From Bacteroidales bacterium (GTDB lineage Bacteria > Bacteroidota > Bacteroidia > Bacteroidales > P3): 64,000 bases of DNA. Below are positions 33,817 to 44,361 of the stretch, piece after piece. The first letter of the stretch is position 1, and every line of letters starts with the position of its first letter. The notes beneath the pieces are model-generated. The model was not told the origin of the DNA. It saw nothing but the letters and a program-made list of their open reading frames with translations, and searched no databases. The translations under genes were made by a program, and so were the position numbers. The stretch lies in the NCBI GenBank assembly GCA_017647785.1, contig JAGCJW010000004.1, positions 108,703 through 172,702 of the forward strand, written 5' to 3'.

Positions 33817-35466
33817 TTATTTACCTAATATTTTTTCGTATTCCTTTTTGTTGTAAAGTAGTTCTATTGCTTGTTTTACTTCACTATCGTGTTTCAAAAG
33901 AGCTTCTATTCTTCCTTTTTGATTGTAATATCTTACTACTATTTCGGATAACAAAATTTCTTTTATGTCTTCTTCATATTTTATAAGGTCACCGCTTTTG
34001 TCTTCTTCTATTTGAGTTTTAATTAGTTCGATTTCTTTTAATGTTTCATCACCTAATTTTTCTTTCTTTGCAGAAGAGATAAGGTCTTCTAAAATTCTTT
34101 CGCTTGTTGTTGTGTAGTTGTAGTCTTTGTCTTTAAGGTATTCAACGAAGTCATTATAAATTTTATCTGTTATTTCAAAATCTTTTGCTGAAACTATACT
34201 TGGATTTTCCTTTACGAATTTTGTTGCATAGTTAAAGCAGTGAAATTTACTTATAAGCGTGATTGCTATGTTGCTTACATATTTTGGGTCTATTGTAACA
34301 TCTGGTTCTATTCCTAATCCATCGTAAACAGTTCTTCCTCCTTTTGTTTTGAATGCTGTTCTTAAAGAATCGGGAATTTTATTAGCTTTTCCGTCTTTGT
34401 CTCTATGAGAATAATCTATTGCTTGAATACATCTGCCACTTGGAATATAGTATTTAGAAACGGTAACTTTCATTTGTGAGTTGTAAATCAAAGGTAGGAT
34501 ATTTTGAACTAAGCCTTTACCAAATGAACATTGTCCCATAATAACTGCTCTGTCGAAATCTTGTAAACTTCCTGCTACAATTTCAGATGCAGATGCAGAA
34601 CTTCCGTCAATTAACACCACTATTGGAATTTTTGTGTCAATTGCTTTTTTTGTTGTTTTAAATACTCCGTTTTTATCTGCTGTTTTTGCCTTTGTACTTA
34701 CAACAACTTGTCCTTTATCAACAAAGAGATTTACAATGCTTACAGCTTCTTGTAATAATCCTCCACCATTTCCTCTCAAGTCTAAAACTAAATATTGCAT
34801 GTTTTGTCGTTTTAGATTTTCAAAAGCTTCTTGTACATGTTTTGCTGCTTCTTTTGTAAATTCGTTTAGTTTGATATAGCCAACTTCTTTGTCAATCATT
34901 CCGAAATAAGGCACGTTTGGAAGTTGTATATCTTCTCTTCTGAACTTTTTCTTTATGATTTGTCCATCTCTTTCAACTTCTAATTCTATTTCTGTGCCGG
35001 CTTGTCCTCTTAATCTTTCTCTAACTTGCTCGTTTGTCTTTCCTTTTGCACTTTCTCCATCAACACTTATTATTGCATCTCCAGCTTTCACTCCAGCTTT
35101 GTAAGCAGGTAATCCTTCGTATGGTTCAGAAATATAAACTATACCATTATCATAATGTATCAAAGCGCCTATTCCACCATATTGACCAAGAAGTTGAAGT
35201 TTTACATCTTCCATATCAGATTCTGGATAGAAATTTGTATAAGGGTCAAGCTTTGCAAGCATAGCATCAATAGCTGTTTTGACTAAATCTCCTGAGTTTA
35301 TATCATCAACATAATTACTATGCAAACTTTTGAAAACGGAACCAAAAGTTTCTATTGCTTTATTCATTTCAAAATATTTATCATTCTCTATTTGAGAAAA
35401 AGACTTTGTTGTTGCAAATGAACAAATAACAATTAGAATAAGACTAAAAATGAATTTCTTTACCAT
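33817..35466 (-). CDS. S41 C-terminal processing protease
   Basis: 549 residues: a signal peptide (about 1-25), a PDZ domain (about 90-170, GIGALIHYDNGIVYISEP), and an S41 catalytic domain with GSSASASEIVAGSL containing the serine nucleophile and FGKGLVQ containing the lysine. A C-terminal helical extension of about 150 residues is typical of Bacteroidota tail-specific proteases. It degrades or trims envelope proteins. First gene of the minus operon; TATCTTTG-like -7 box on the minus strand at 35490-35497. Confidence 0.92.
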   Translation of the reverse strand: MVKKFIFSLILIVICSFATTKSFSQIENDKYFEMNKAIETFGSVFKSLHSNYVDDINSGDLVKTAIDAMLAKLDPYTNFYPESDMEDVKLQLLGQYGGIGALIHYDNGIVYISEPYEGLPAYKAGVKAGDAIISVDGESAKGKTNEQVRERLRGQAGTEIELEVERDGQIIKKKFRREDIQLPNVPYFGMIDKEVGYIKLNEFTKEAAKHVQEAFENLKRQNMQYLVLDLRGNGGGLLQEAVSIVNLFVDKGQVVVSTKAKTADKNGVFKTTKKAIDTKIPIVVLIDGSSASASEIVAGSLQDFDRAVIMGQCSFGKGLVQNILPLIYNSQMKVTVSKYYIPSGRCIQAIDYSHRDKDGKANKIPDSLRTAFKTKGGRTVYDGLGIEPDVTIDPKYVSNIAITLISKFHCFNYATKFVKENPSIVSAKDFEITDKIYNDFVEYLKDKDYNYTTTSERILEDLISSAKKEKLGDETLKEIELIKTQIEEDKSGDLIKYEEDIKEILLSEIVVRYYNQKGRIEALLKHDSEVKQAIELLYNKKEYEKILGK

Positions 35467-35631
35467 AAAAATGTTTTTTAATTGAGATGCAAAGATAATT
35501 AAACAAGCTAAAAAAATGATAAAACAATAAGTTTTTTTAGTAAATAGTTTTATTCTCTAAAATTTCTTTTTATCTTTGCAAGCTTAAAAATAGGAAAATT
35601 TTAAAATAAAAAACAATAAATAAATTTAGTA

Positions 35632-37761
35632 ATGGCTATAATAGGTACAATTAGAAGAAAAGCAGGAGTATTAGTAGTTGCCGTTATTGCGTTGGCAATT
35701 TTAGCGTTTATTTTTACTGATTTGTTCTCAAATAGAGACACACGTCCAGCAAAAATAGCGTCTATTAACGGAATGGATATATCTTTCCAAGAGTTTGAAG
35801 CTGCAACAGCTAATGCTGAAGAAAGTTTGAAACAACAATACAATGTTGCTTCACTTACAAATGAACAAAATTTCGTTGCAAAACAACAAGCATATCAAAG
35901 TTTGGTTGCAGAAAAGATTTTAAAACAAGAGTGCGAAAATGTAGGACTTGCAGTTTCTGAAGCAGAAATGAACGATATGTTCTTTGGAACATTCATTCAT
36001 CCAATGGTAAGACAAAACTTTGCAGATCCAACAACTGGACAATACAATCCTCAAGTTGTAAAACAATACATAGCACAATTTGATAAATTACCAGAAGAAC
36101 AAAAATTACAATGGTCAAACTTTGAAAACTATGTAAAAGAATCTCGTTTACAAGAAAAATACAACGCACTTGTTATAAGTAGTTTTTATATGCCTGCAAA
36201 GATTGCAGAACATATGAGCAATGTTTCAAACAAGGTAGTAGATTCTCGTTATGTTGTAATGCCTTTCTCTTCTGTTGAAGACAATACAATCAAAGTTACA
36301 GAGGAGGATTATAAAAAATACTATGACCAACATAAAAACGAATACACATTATACGAAGATTTAAGAGATATTGAATTCGTTAAATTCGCAGTATTACCTT
36401 CACCAGCAGATGTGAAATCAATAAACGATTCAGTAAAGAAAACATTTATTGATTTTCAAGCTTTAGAAGCATCTGAAATAGCAAGTTTCGTTTCAATCTC
36501 TTCTGATAGAAGATACGATAGTACTTACTATAAAAGAGAAGACCTAAAAGGAGTATTCGCTGATTCATTACTTGCAGGAAAAGCAGTAGGAAGTTTCATT
36601 GAACCATTCCAACAAGGACAAAATTGGATAATGGGAAAAATCACAGATATCCAATCACGCCCTGACTCAGTTCGTTTCTCACAAATCTTAGTATTAAATA
36701 ACAATGCAAGCAAAGATATAAAGAGAACACCAGAACAAGCAAAAACATTAACAGACTCTTTATTAAACGTATTCAAAGCTAACTCGACAGCATTTGAAGC
36801 AGCAATAGCAAAATACTCAGACGACCCAGAAGCAAAAAATAACTTTGGAGATTCAGGTTGGATTTTGGACGGACAATTACAATCAGACTTATTTGACCAA
36901 TTAAAAGCATGCAAAGAAGGCGATGTGTTTGTTTATGACTTACCAAACCAAATGGGACACTATCTAATCAAATTAAAAGAAAAAACAGCTCCAGTAGAAA
37001 AACTACAAGTAGCTATGATAGTAATGGGAGTTAGAGCAAGCGACAATACAATTAACGAGATAAGAGATAAAGCTAACATTTTATTAGGTAAATCAAAAAC
37101 ACTTGCTGAAATGAAAGCTCAAGCTCAAAAAGACAACTTAAACATACTTACAGCAACAGTAAGAGAAATGGATTACCAACTTAATGGTACACCATATTGT
37201 AGAGAAATTATTCGTTGGGCATTTGATGAAAAAACAAAATTGAATGACGTTGCACCAGAAGTTTACGAATTAACAGATATGTTCCTTGTAGTTGCATTGA
37301 AAGACAAGAAAGAAAAAGGCGTTATGTCTTTAGAACAAACAAAGAACTACATAGAATCACAAGTTAAAATGGAAAAGAAAGCAGAAGTGTTAATGGAAAA
37401 AGCTAACAAACTTTTAGCAACAAACAAAACAATTGAAGCTTTCGCATCTGCAGCTAATGCAACAATAGATTCAGCAATGGCAGTAGATTTCGCAAATCCA
37501 TACTTTGCAGCAGCAGGTCCTGAAATGAGAGTTATCGGTAGCCTTTCTGCAGCAAGCAAAACAGGATTACAAAAACCTGTTAAAGGATTTAACGGAATAT
37601 ATGTTTTGAACGTAGATAGACAATACACTCGTCCAACAAAAGAAGATCCAAAACTAATCCAACAACAATTCAAAACAAAATCATACCAAAAAGCACAAAT
37701 GATAATGCAAGCACTACAAATGGAAGCAGATATAAAGAATCACTTTACATTCTTCTATTAA
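35632..37761 (+). CDS. PpiD-like periplasmic foldase
   Basis: 709 residues. One N-terminal transmembrane anchor (about 12-31), a SurA_N-type chaperone region (about 40-200), and a parvulin domain (about 340-435, RPDSVRFSQILVL and later FGDSGWILDGQL). The C-terminal half carries a second parvulin-like segment. It would help outer-membrane proteins fold, consistent with the beta-barrels and secreted proteins of this window. Promoter box TATCTTTG at 35571-35578; ends at a strong terminator. Confidence 0.9.
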   Translation: MAIIGTIRRKAGVLVVAVIALAILAFIFTDLFSNRDTRPAKIASINGMDISFQEFEAATANAEESLKQQYNVASLTNEQNFVAKQQAYQSLVAEKILKQECENVGLAVSEAEMNDMFFGTFIHPMVRQNFADPTTGQYNPQVVKQYIAQFDKLPEEQKLQWSNFENYVKESRLQEKYNALVISSFYMPAKIAEHMSNVSNKVVDSRYVVMPFSSVEDNTIKVTEEDYKKYYDQHKNEYTLYEDLRDIEFVKFAVLPSPADVKSINDSVKKTFIDFQALEASEIASFVSISSDRRYDSTYYKREDLKGVFADSLLAGKAVGSFIEPFQQGQNWIMGKITDIQSRPDSVRFSQILVLNNNASKDIKRTPEQAKTLTDSLLNVFKANSTAFEAAIAKYSDDPEAKNNFGDSGWILDGQLQSDLFDQLKACKEGDVFVYDLPNQMGHYLIKLKEKTAPVEKLQVAMIVMGVRASDNTINEIRDKANILLGKSKTLAEMKAQAQKDNLNILTATVREMDYQLNGTPYCREIIRWAFDEKTKLNDVAPEVYELTDMFLVVALKDKKEKGVMSLEQTKNYIESQVKMEKKAEVLMEKANKLLATNKTIEAFASAANATIDSAMAVDFANPYFAAAGPEMRVIGSLSAASKTGLQKPVKGFNGIYVLNVDRQYTRPTKEDPKLIQQQFKTKSYQKAQMIMQALQMEADIKNHFTFFY

Positions 37762-37780
37762 TAGATAGCTTAAAACATAG

Positions 37781-37817
37781 AAATAGCGACTTTGAAACCT
37801 CAAGGTCGCTATTTTTT
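37781..37817 (+). terminator. Terminator after PpiD-like gene
   Basis: AAATAGCGAC (37781-37790) pairs with GTCGCTATTT, further extended by weak pairs into the loop, then a run of seven T. Ends the ppiD-like unit before mutS. Confidence 0.9.
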
Positions 37818-37971
37818 TGCTGTTTTAGAAAATTACCTTCAAGAAGTAAAAAAATAAAACGAAGAATTATTCTGCTGAAACAAAGAAAGGATTTGTAATA
37901 ACAGCTTTACATGAAATGAATAGCTAATAAACAATAAAAAATCCTTATCTTTGCATAAAACATTCTTAAAT

Positions 37972-40572
37972 ATGGCAAAAGATAAAACTTCAACTACTCC
38001 TTTGATGAGGCAATATAATGAACTGAAAGCACAACATCCTGACACTATTTTGTTGTTTAGGGTAGGTGATTTCTATGAAACGTTTGGGCAAGACGCAATA
38101 GAGACTTCAAAGATATTGAATATTACCTTAACCAAAAGGGGTGGCGGAGATGATAATCCTTTAGCAGGATTTCCTCATCATGCTATTGATACTTATTTGC
38201 CAAAGTTTTTAAGAGAAGGAAAGAAGGTTGCAATATGTGAGCAATTAGAAGACCCTAAATCTGTAAAAGGATTAGTAAAGAGAGGAATAGTAGAAATAGC
38301 AACTCCTGCTTTGACTTATTGCGAGCAATCTATGCAAGGGGATAGAAATAATTTTCTTGTTGCTATTCATTATACAAAAACGCAAATAGGTTCTGCTTTT
38401 TTAGACCTTTCTACTGGTGAATTCTTTATTACGGAAGGAAGTTTGCAAGATATTGATAAGATAATACGTTCTTTTGCTCCGAGTGAAATAATTGTACAAA
38501 AGAAGTATTTAAGAGATTTAGAGGCTTCAAACTTTAATGTTAAAAGCATAAAGACGTATGAAGATTGGGTGTTTACAAAAGATTTTGCTTATGAAATTCT
38601 AAACAATCAATTTGATACATTAAGTTTAAAAGGCTTTGGTGTTGAGAAAATGGAAAGTTCAATCATTGCTGCGGGAGCAATAATGAACTATCTAAAAGAA
38701 ACAATGCACAATGAATTAAAGCATATTTGTACTATAAAGAAGATTGATAATAGTAATTTTATGTGGTTAGATGGATTTACTATTAAAAATCTTGAATTGA
38801 TTTATGCACATAATGGCACTTCTCTTTTTGATGTTTTAAATAATTGTTCTACTCACATGGGTAGTAGATTATTACAACGTTGGATTGTTTTACCACTTAT
38901 AGATAAAACCCAAATAGATTGGCGTTTAAATATAGTTGAAAGCTTTTATAATAATACAAATGTTCAAGAAAATACAATAGACTCTCTCAAATCCATAGGA
39001 GACCTTGAAAGAATGGTTTCTAAAATTGCAATGATGAGAGTTCAGCCAAATGAATTACTTGCATTAAAGAGTATATTAAAAGAAATAGCGTCTATAAAAC
39101 ACAATCTTGAGGTATCTAATTCAATAAATCTGCAAGAACTTTCTCAAAATCTTATTATATCTGATGATTTAAGTCAGCTATTAGAGAAATATATTTCTCC
39201 AACAGCGCCAAATAATATTTCAAAAGGAGGAGCTATTGCAAGTGGAGTTGATGAAGAATTGGATTATTACAGAAGGATAAGTACTGATGCCAAGGAATTA
39301 ATCAATGATATTCTAAAAAGAGAAATAGAAGCAACAGGAATAACTTCTTTGAAGATAAGTTATAATAATGTTTTTGGTTATTACATAGAGGTAACTAATG
39401 CACACAAAGATAAAGTTCCTGAAACTTGGGTGAGAAAACAAACGCTTACTAATGCAGAACGATATATTACTGAAGAGTTAAAAGACTTAGAAGTAAAGAT
39501 ACTTAATGCTACTGAATTTGTTTCAAAGAAAGAAAATGCAATATACTATGAATTGCTTGAACAACTTAAAAAATGGATAGAACCTTTACAAAAGAATGCA
39601 AATATACTTTCGCAAATCGATTGCTTGCTTTCATTCTCAATAGTTGCAAAGCATAATAAGTATATTAAACCTCAAATAACAGAAGACTATATTTTAAATA
39701 TAACGGAAGGAAGACACCCCGTAATTGAAAAAACATTGCCTATAGGCTCTCAATACATATCAAACGATATTTATTTAGATCAAGAAAATAGTCAAATAGG
39801 TATAATTACCGGGCCAAATATGTCAGGTAAGAGTGCTTATTTAAGACAGACTGCTTTAATTGTTTTAATGGCTCAAATAGGTAGTTTTGTTCCTGCACAA
39901 AGTGCACAAATAGGAATTGTAGATAAAATATTTACAAGAGTAGGGGCAAGTGACAATCTTTCAGCAGGCGAAAGTACGTTTATGGTTGAAATGAACGAAA
40001 CAGCTTGTATTCTAAATAATCTCTCGCAAAGAAGTTTAGTTCTTTTAGATGAAATAGGTCGTGGAACATCTACTTATGATGGAGTATCTATTGCTTGGGC
40101 TATAGGAGAATATCTGCATGAAAGTAAATTTAAACCAAAAACACTTTTTGCAACACATTATCATGAATTGACAGCTTTAGCAGATAAATATGGAAGGATT
40201 AAAAATCTTCATGTAAAAGTAAAAGAGCAAGGCAAGAAAGTAATTTTCTTGAGAAAGATTGCAGAAGGAGGTTCGCAAAAAAGCTTTGGAATACATGTTG
40301 CACGACTTGCAGGAATGCCTAAAGAGGTGTTAAATAGTTCTGAAAAAATGTTGGCAGTTTTGGAGAGTGAATCTCAAACAAAGCAGTCAATTCAAGAAAC
40401 TGTAAAAAGCAAAATTAATGAAAAACCAATGCAATTAAGCTTCATTCAACTTGAAGATCCGATACTTTTACAGCTAAAAGAAGAGATTTTATCAACAGAT
40501 ATTGATAATTTAACACCGATAGAATGTCTTGTAAAACTGCATGATATAAAAAAAATGTTAGAAAAAGTTTAA
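37972..40572 (+). CDS. mutS: DNA mismatch repair protein MutS
   Basis: MutS recognises mismatches and starts repair. 866 residues from ATG 37972; the in-frame ATG at 37951 overlaps the -7 box TATCTTTG (37946-37953), so it cannot be the start. The mismatch-binding motif is RVGDFYETFG, the ATPase has GPNMSGKSAYLRQ, DEIGRGTSTYDG and THYHELT, and the C-terminal dimerisation region is present. The dispensable beta-clamp peptide is not evident. The RNA genes for tRNA-Gly and tRNA-Leu follow. Confidence 0.97.
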   Translation: MAKDKTSTTPLMRQYNELKAQHPDTILLFRVGDFYETFGQDAIETSKILNITLTKRGGGDDNPLAGFPHHAIDTYLPKFLREGKKVAICEQLEDPKSVKGLVKRGIVEIATPALTYCEQSMQGDRNNFLVAIHYTKTQIGSAFLDLSTGEFFITEGSLQDIDKIIRSFAPSEIIVQKKYLRDLEASNFNVKSIKTYEDWVFTKDFAYEILNNQFDTLSLKGFGVEKMESSIIAAGAIMNYLKETMHNELKHICTIKKIDNSNFMWLDGFTIKNLELIYAHNGTSLFDVLNNCSTHMGSRLLQRWIVLPLIDKTQIDWRLNIVESFYNNTNVQENTIDSLKSIGDLERMVSKIAMMRVQPNELLALKSILKEIASIKHNLEVSNSINLQELSQNLIISDDLSQLLEKYISPTAPNNISKGGAIASGVDEELDYYRRISTDAKELINDILKREIEATGITSLKISYNNVFGYYIEVTNAHKDKVPETWVRKQTLTNAERYITEELKDLEVKILNATEFVSKKENAIYYELLEQLKKWIEPLQKNANILSQIDCLLSFSIVAKHNKYIKPQITEDYILNITEGRHPVIEKTLPIGSQYISNDIYLDQENSQIGIITGPNMSGKSAYLRQTALIVLMAQIGSFVPAQSAQIGIVDKIFTRVGASDNLSAGESTFMVEMNETACILNNLSQRSLVLLDEIGRGTSTYDGVSIAWAIGEYLHESKFKPKTLFATHYHELTALADKYGRIKNLHVKVKEQGKKVIFLRKIAEGGSQKSFGIHVARLAGMPKEVLNSSEKMLAVLESESQTKQSIQETVKSKINEKPMQLSFIQLEDPILLQLKEEILSTDIDNLTPIECLVKLHDIKKMLEKV

Positions 40573-40578
40573 ATTTGT

Positions 40579-40609
40579 TTTGGTGTTCCAAAAAAAGATT
40601 ATATCTTTG
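40579..40609 (+). promoter_or_regulatory. tRNA promoter
   Basis: TTTG at 40579-40582, 19-bp spacer, TATCTTTG at 40602-40609. Overlaps the end of mutS by spacing only (7 bp after its stop) and gives a start near 40617 for the tRNA transcript. Confidence 0.88.
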
Positions 40610-40623
40610 CAGACGCAAATCAA

Positions 40624-40696
40624 GCGGAAATAGCTCAGTTGGTAGAGCACAACCTTGCCAAGGTTGGGGTCGCGAGTTCGAGTCTCGTTTTCCGCT
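40624..40696 (+). tRNA. tRNA-Gly (GCC)
   Basis: 73-nt cloverleaf: acceptor GCGGAAA/TTTCCGC, anticodon stem CAACC/GGTTG with loop TTGCCAA, so anticodon GCC (glycine). T-loop GTTCGAGTC present. No encoded CCA. Confidence 0.97.
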
Positions 40697-40739
40697 CAAA
40701 GAAAATCCGATTCCAAGGATTTCTTTAAATGATGAGGTT

Positions 40740-40824
40740 GCTCTGGTGGTGGAATTGGTAGACACGCAGGACTTAAAATCCTGTGAACATTGCGTTCGTG
40801 CGGGTTCAAGTCCCGCCCGGAGTA
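40740..40824 (+). tRNA. tRNA-Leu (TAA)
   Basis: 85-nt class II tRNA: acceptor GCTCTGG/CCGGAGT (two G-T pairs), D-arm AATTGGTAGACA, anticodon stem CAGGA/TCCTG with loop CTTAAAA, so anticodon TAA (leucine). A long variable arm (TGAACATTGCGTTCG) and a GTTCAAGTC T-loop are present. 43 nt after tRNA-Gly, same transcript. Confidence 0.97.
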
Positions 40825-40831
40825 CGAAAAG

Positions 40832-40866
40832 AAGGCTGTTGAATTTTTCAATAGCCTTTATTTTTT
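40832..40866 (+). terminator. Terminator after the tRNA pair
   Basis: Twelve-base stem (40832-40843 with 40847-40858, one G-T pair), three-base loop, T-rich tail. Confidence 0.88.
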
Positions 40867-40870
40867 ATCT

Positions 40871-40954
40871 AATTTGAGTTTTATTTCTCCATTTCTTTAA
40901 ATCAAATGAATAATTCTTAGAGAGAATTTATTTATTCTTGAATTTATTTTTGTA
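40871..40954. repeat. Weak four-unit 21-bp repeat with CTTGA-type core
   Basis: Units at 40871, 40892, 40913 and 40934 (21 bp apart) read AATTTGAG, TTTCTTTAA, ATTCTTAGA, ATTCTTGAA. Divergent and AT-rich, so moderate support; the last unit touches the promoter of the gingipain-like gene (TATCTTTG at 40953-40960). Confidence 0.45.
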
Positions 40955-40983
40955 TCTTTGGCAGCTCATTTAAAAAATTAGTA

Positions 40984-43900
40984 ATGAAAAGATTTATTTT
41001 ATCAGTTTTAATTATGCTTTTCTTTGGGCTGACTAACATGCAAGCTCAAAAGCAAGTTTCTACTTCAATAGAAGAAACATCAAAAGGGATTAAAATCTCA
41101 CAACAATTCGATTTTCTAAAATTAGAAACCATATCAGAAAATGGTCAATCTTTCTATAAGATTGATATGGGAGAAGAATTGTTAAGTTCTAATAAGGTTG
41201 GACAAGCAGATTTGCCTACTTATAATTGTTTGATAGAAATACCATTTTGTTCAGACATAAAGATAGAACAAAATATTCTTTCTAAAGAAACAATAAATCT
41301 TAAAGAAGGATTGAAAATATATCCAAAACAACCTTCTCAATCAAAACAAAATGAAGAAGTGCCTTTTGAATTAAATACGGATTACTATTCTCGAAATAGT
41401 TTTGGTTCGACAGAACTTGCTCAAATTGAGGTTTTGGGAGTAATGAATGGTGTTAGATTGGCACGATTAAGTATTTGCCCTGTAAGATACAATCCTGCTA
41501 CAGCACAAATTGAATATATCAAAGATTTGAATATAGAACTTACATATATAAATCCTGATTATGACAAAACAGTTAAAACAAGAAATAAACTAACAAATAG
41601 CTTCAAGCAATTTTTAGGAAAAAAGGTAATCAATTTCAATAAATCTACTGCTGCAAGTACATTTAATTCTCCAGTAAATAGACCATTGAAAATGATAATA
41701 CTTTCAACTCCAGAATTTAGTGAAGAGTTGCAAACATTTATTGAATGGAAAACTCAACAAGGTTTTGATATAGTTGAATTGACTACAGATCAAACAGGTA
41801 CAACAGAGTCTTCTATTAAAACTTATTTAAAAAACTTATGGGAGAATAGTAGTGAAACTCCAGCCGATTACCTTTTGATTTGTGGAGATACAGGACAAAT
41901 TCCAGCTTGTGCAGGAGTTCATATGTATTATTCAAATGACAGTCAGCCAACAGATCTTTATTATGCAGAATATACAGGAGATATTTTGCCAGATATATTT
42001 TATGGTAGATTTTCTGCAACAACTACAACTCAATTAAGACAAATCATAGAAAAGACTATTAAATATGAAAAATATGCTTTTGATGATGCAGAGTATCTAA
42101 ATAATATATTATTAGTTGGAGGTAAAGAAACAAGTGGCTCTGCTCCTACTTGTGTGAATGGACACTTAAATTATGTAAAAGAATACTTTATAGGATTAGA
42201 TACATCTATATATTACAATCCATCTTCTGCTAATTACACCTCTGAAATCATAACAAAAATAAATGATGGTCAATCTTGGATAAATTATTCTGCGCATTGC
42301 GATGAAACAGGTTGGTCAAATCCTTCATATGATAAGTCAGATGTTACCTCAATGCGTAATGTAGGTAAATATAGTTTCTTTATTAACAACTGTTGTTTGT
42401 CAAGTAGATATAATCAATCTGAATGTTTTGCAGAAAAACTTTTGAGAGCAGAAGATAAAGGAGCTATAGGAGTAATAGGAGGAAGTAATTACACTTATTG
42501 GAGTGAGGACTTTTATTGGGCAGTAGGAGCAAAAAATCCTACGTTAAACCCTTCTTACAATAGCAATAAGTTAGGTGCTTATGACAGATTCTTCCATACA
42601 CATGGAGAAAGTTTTGGAGATATGTACATAAGTGCAGGAGAACTTATGATAGCAGGGAACTTAGCCGTAGAAACATCTGGTTCAAGTCTTTCTGAATACT
42701 ATTGGGAAATATACACTCTTCTTGGAGATCCTTCTTTAATTCCTTATGCAGGAGTAGGACAAGAATTCAATGCAGAATTACCTGAGCTTTTAAATATTGG
42801 AGACAATAATTTAGTTCTTTCAAACTTACCTGCATATACATATGTTGGTTTATCAATGGGAGGAAATTTGTTAGGAGCAGCTCAAGCTGATGGAAATGGA
42901 GATGTGTCTATAAGTTTTGACCCAATCAATGAGCCTACATATTTAAACATTGTACTAACTAATCAATTCTATAAAACACATATAGATTCTGTTCTTGTAT
43001 CTCAAAGTGATGAGCCTTTTATAACACTTAAAGATTTATCGTTTGTAGATGTTGAAACAATGCAAGAAGTATCAAAACTTACTCCTTCGAAAGAGTATTA
43101 TTTGAACTTTACAGTTAAAAACGTAGGAAATCAACCTTTGTCATCTCTTGCAATTACATTGAATGATGCAGTTAATGCAACTATTGTTGCAAATACACAA
43201 TCATTAGGAAATATTGCTTCTAATGAAGAAAAACAATCAACAAATGTATTCAAGATAAAAGTTGATAATGCTTTAATAGATGGAACTGAAGTTTCATTTG
43301 TGGCGAATATAACAGGAAATAATTATTCAAAAACAAAGGATATAACAAAGAGAGTTGCGGCTCCAAAATTAACAATTGAATCTATTAAGCTATCAGATGT
43401 TACAGATGGAAAATTGTTAAGAGTTTCTTTAGGAAATAGAGGTAGTGTTGATGTTGCAGAGGGTACATTACAACTTCTTGATATGCCAGATTATGTGACA
43501 GTATCATCTAATATAGTTGAGGTTCCTTCATTAGCAACTCAATCAGAGGCAGAAGTTTCTTTCACATTAATGATTGATGATAGCACTTTTGCGCAACAAG
43601 ATTCTTTATACTTTACTTTAGACTATGCATCTGGTTATTATTTAGCTTCAAAATCTTATGTTATTAGCCTTATAAATGAATTAGAAACTTTTGAAAGTGG
43701 AGATTTTTCTTCTTATGCTTGGGAAATGGATGCTTCAGCTCCTTGGATTATAGATTCTACTACAGCTAATAATGGAACATTCTCTGCTCGTTCTGCTGCA
43801 ATAGATCATAATGGATTAACAACTCTTACAATGGTAGTAAATACTGCTTTCAGAGATTCTGTATCTTTTTATTACAAGGTTTCATCTGAAAGCAATTATG

Positions 43901-44358
43901 ATTTCTTCCGTTTTTATATCAATGGAGTTTCTAAAATATCAGCATCTGGAACAAACAATGCAGATTGGCAATACAAGAAATTTACATTGAATGCAGGAGA
44001 ATATATTTTGAAGTGGGAGTACAGCAAAGATTATTCTACAAGTTCAGGTGAGGATTGCGTAAGAATAGATGATGTGCAATTACCTCGTAAAGCAAATTGT
44101 GTAGGATTATCAGAATTGTCTTCTTTGGATAATATTTCTATGTATCCAAATCCTGCAAAAGATTTTGTTGTATTGAGTAATTTAAACGGAGATAATCAAA
44201 TAACAATTACCGACCTTAATGGAAGAATGAGATATTATCAAACAACATCTTCAAATAGTGTTGAGATAGATTTGTCTTCTTTAGAAAGCGGTGTTTATAA
44301 TTTGAATATAATCAAAGATAATACTATATTATCAAAGAAATTAATCATAGCAGAATAA
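40984..44358 (+). CDS. Gingipain-type C25 protease with T9SS type A signal
   Basis: 1124 residues with a signal peptide (about 1-21). A propeptide with conserved pieces (IEIPFCSDIKIEQ, AQIEVLGVMNGVRLARLSI) leads to the C25 catalytic domain: PADYLLICGDTGQIPA, the His site in SAHCDETGW (about 436) and the Cys site in NNCCLSSRY (about 468), ending LLGDPSLIPYAG. Ig-like domains (about 700-850) and a CARDB/MAM-like part follow. The C-terminus MYPNPAKDFVVLSN with GVYNLNI is a type A T9SS sorting domain. A cell-surface or secreted cysteine protease. Promoter TATCTTTG at 40953. Confidence 0.93.
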   Translation: MKRFILSVLIMLFFGLTNMQAQKQVSTSIEETSKGIKISQQFDFLKLETISENGQSFYKIDMGEELLSSNKVGQADLPTYNCLIEIPFCSDIKIEQNILSKETINLKEGLKIYPKQPSQSKQNEEVPFELNTDYYSRNSFGSTELAQIEVLGVMNGVRLARLSICPVRYNPATAQIEYIKDLNIELTYINPDYDKTVKTRNKLTNSFKQFLGKKVINFNKSTAASTFNSPVNRPLKMIILSTPEFSEELQTFIEWKTQQGFDIVELTTDQTGTTESSIKTYLKNLWENSSETPADYLLICGDTGQIPACAGVHMYYSNDSQPTDLYYAEYTGDILPDIFYGRFSATTTTQLRQIIEKTIKYEKYAFDDAEYLNNILLVGGKETSGSAPTCVNGHLNYVKEYFIGLDTSIYYNPSSANYTSEIITKINDGQSWINYSAHCDETGWSNPSYDKSDVTSMRNVGKYSFFINNCCLSSRYNQSECFAEKLLRAEDKGAIGVIGGSNYTYWSEDFYWAVGAKNPTLNPSYNSNKLGAYDRFFHTHGESFGDMYISAGELMIAGNLAVETSGSSLSEYYWEIYTLLGDPSLIPYAGVGQEFNAELPELLNIGDNNLVLSNLPAYTYVGLSMGGNLLGAAQADGNGDVSISFDPINEPTYLNIVLTNQFYKTHIDSVLVSQSDEPFITLKDLSFVDVETMQEVSKLTPSKEYYLNFTVKNVGNQPLSSLAITLNDAVNATIVANTQSLGNIASNEEKQSTNVFKIKVDNALIDGTEVSFVANITGNNYSKTKDITKRVAAPKLTIESIKLSDVTDGKLLRVSLGNRGSVDVAEGTLQLLDMPDYVTVSSNIVEVPSLATQSEAEVSFTLMIDDSTFAQQDSLYFTLDYASGYYLASKSYVISLINELETFESGDFSSYAWEMDASAPWIIDSTTANNGTFSARSAAIDHNGLTTLTMVVNTAFRDSVSFYYKVSSESNYDFFRFYINGVSKISASGTNNADWQYKKFTLNAGEYILKWEYSKDYSTSSGEDCVRIDDVQLPRKANCVGLSELSSLDNISMYPNPAKDFVVLSNLNGDNQITITDLNGRMRYYQTTSSNSVEIDLSSLESGVYNLNIIKDNTILSKKLIIAE

Positions 44359-44361
44359 TAA

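Noticed and set aside
37951..37971. ATG at 37951 as mutS start
   Set aside because: It lies inside the TATCTTTG -7 box (37946-37953), so it would not be in the transcript.
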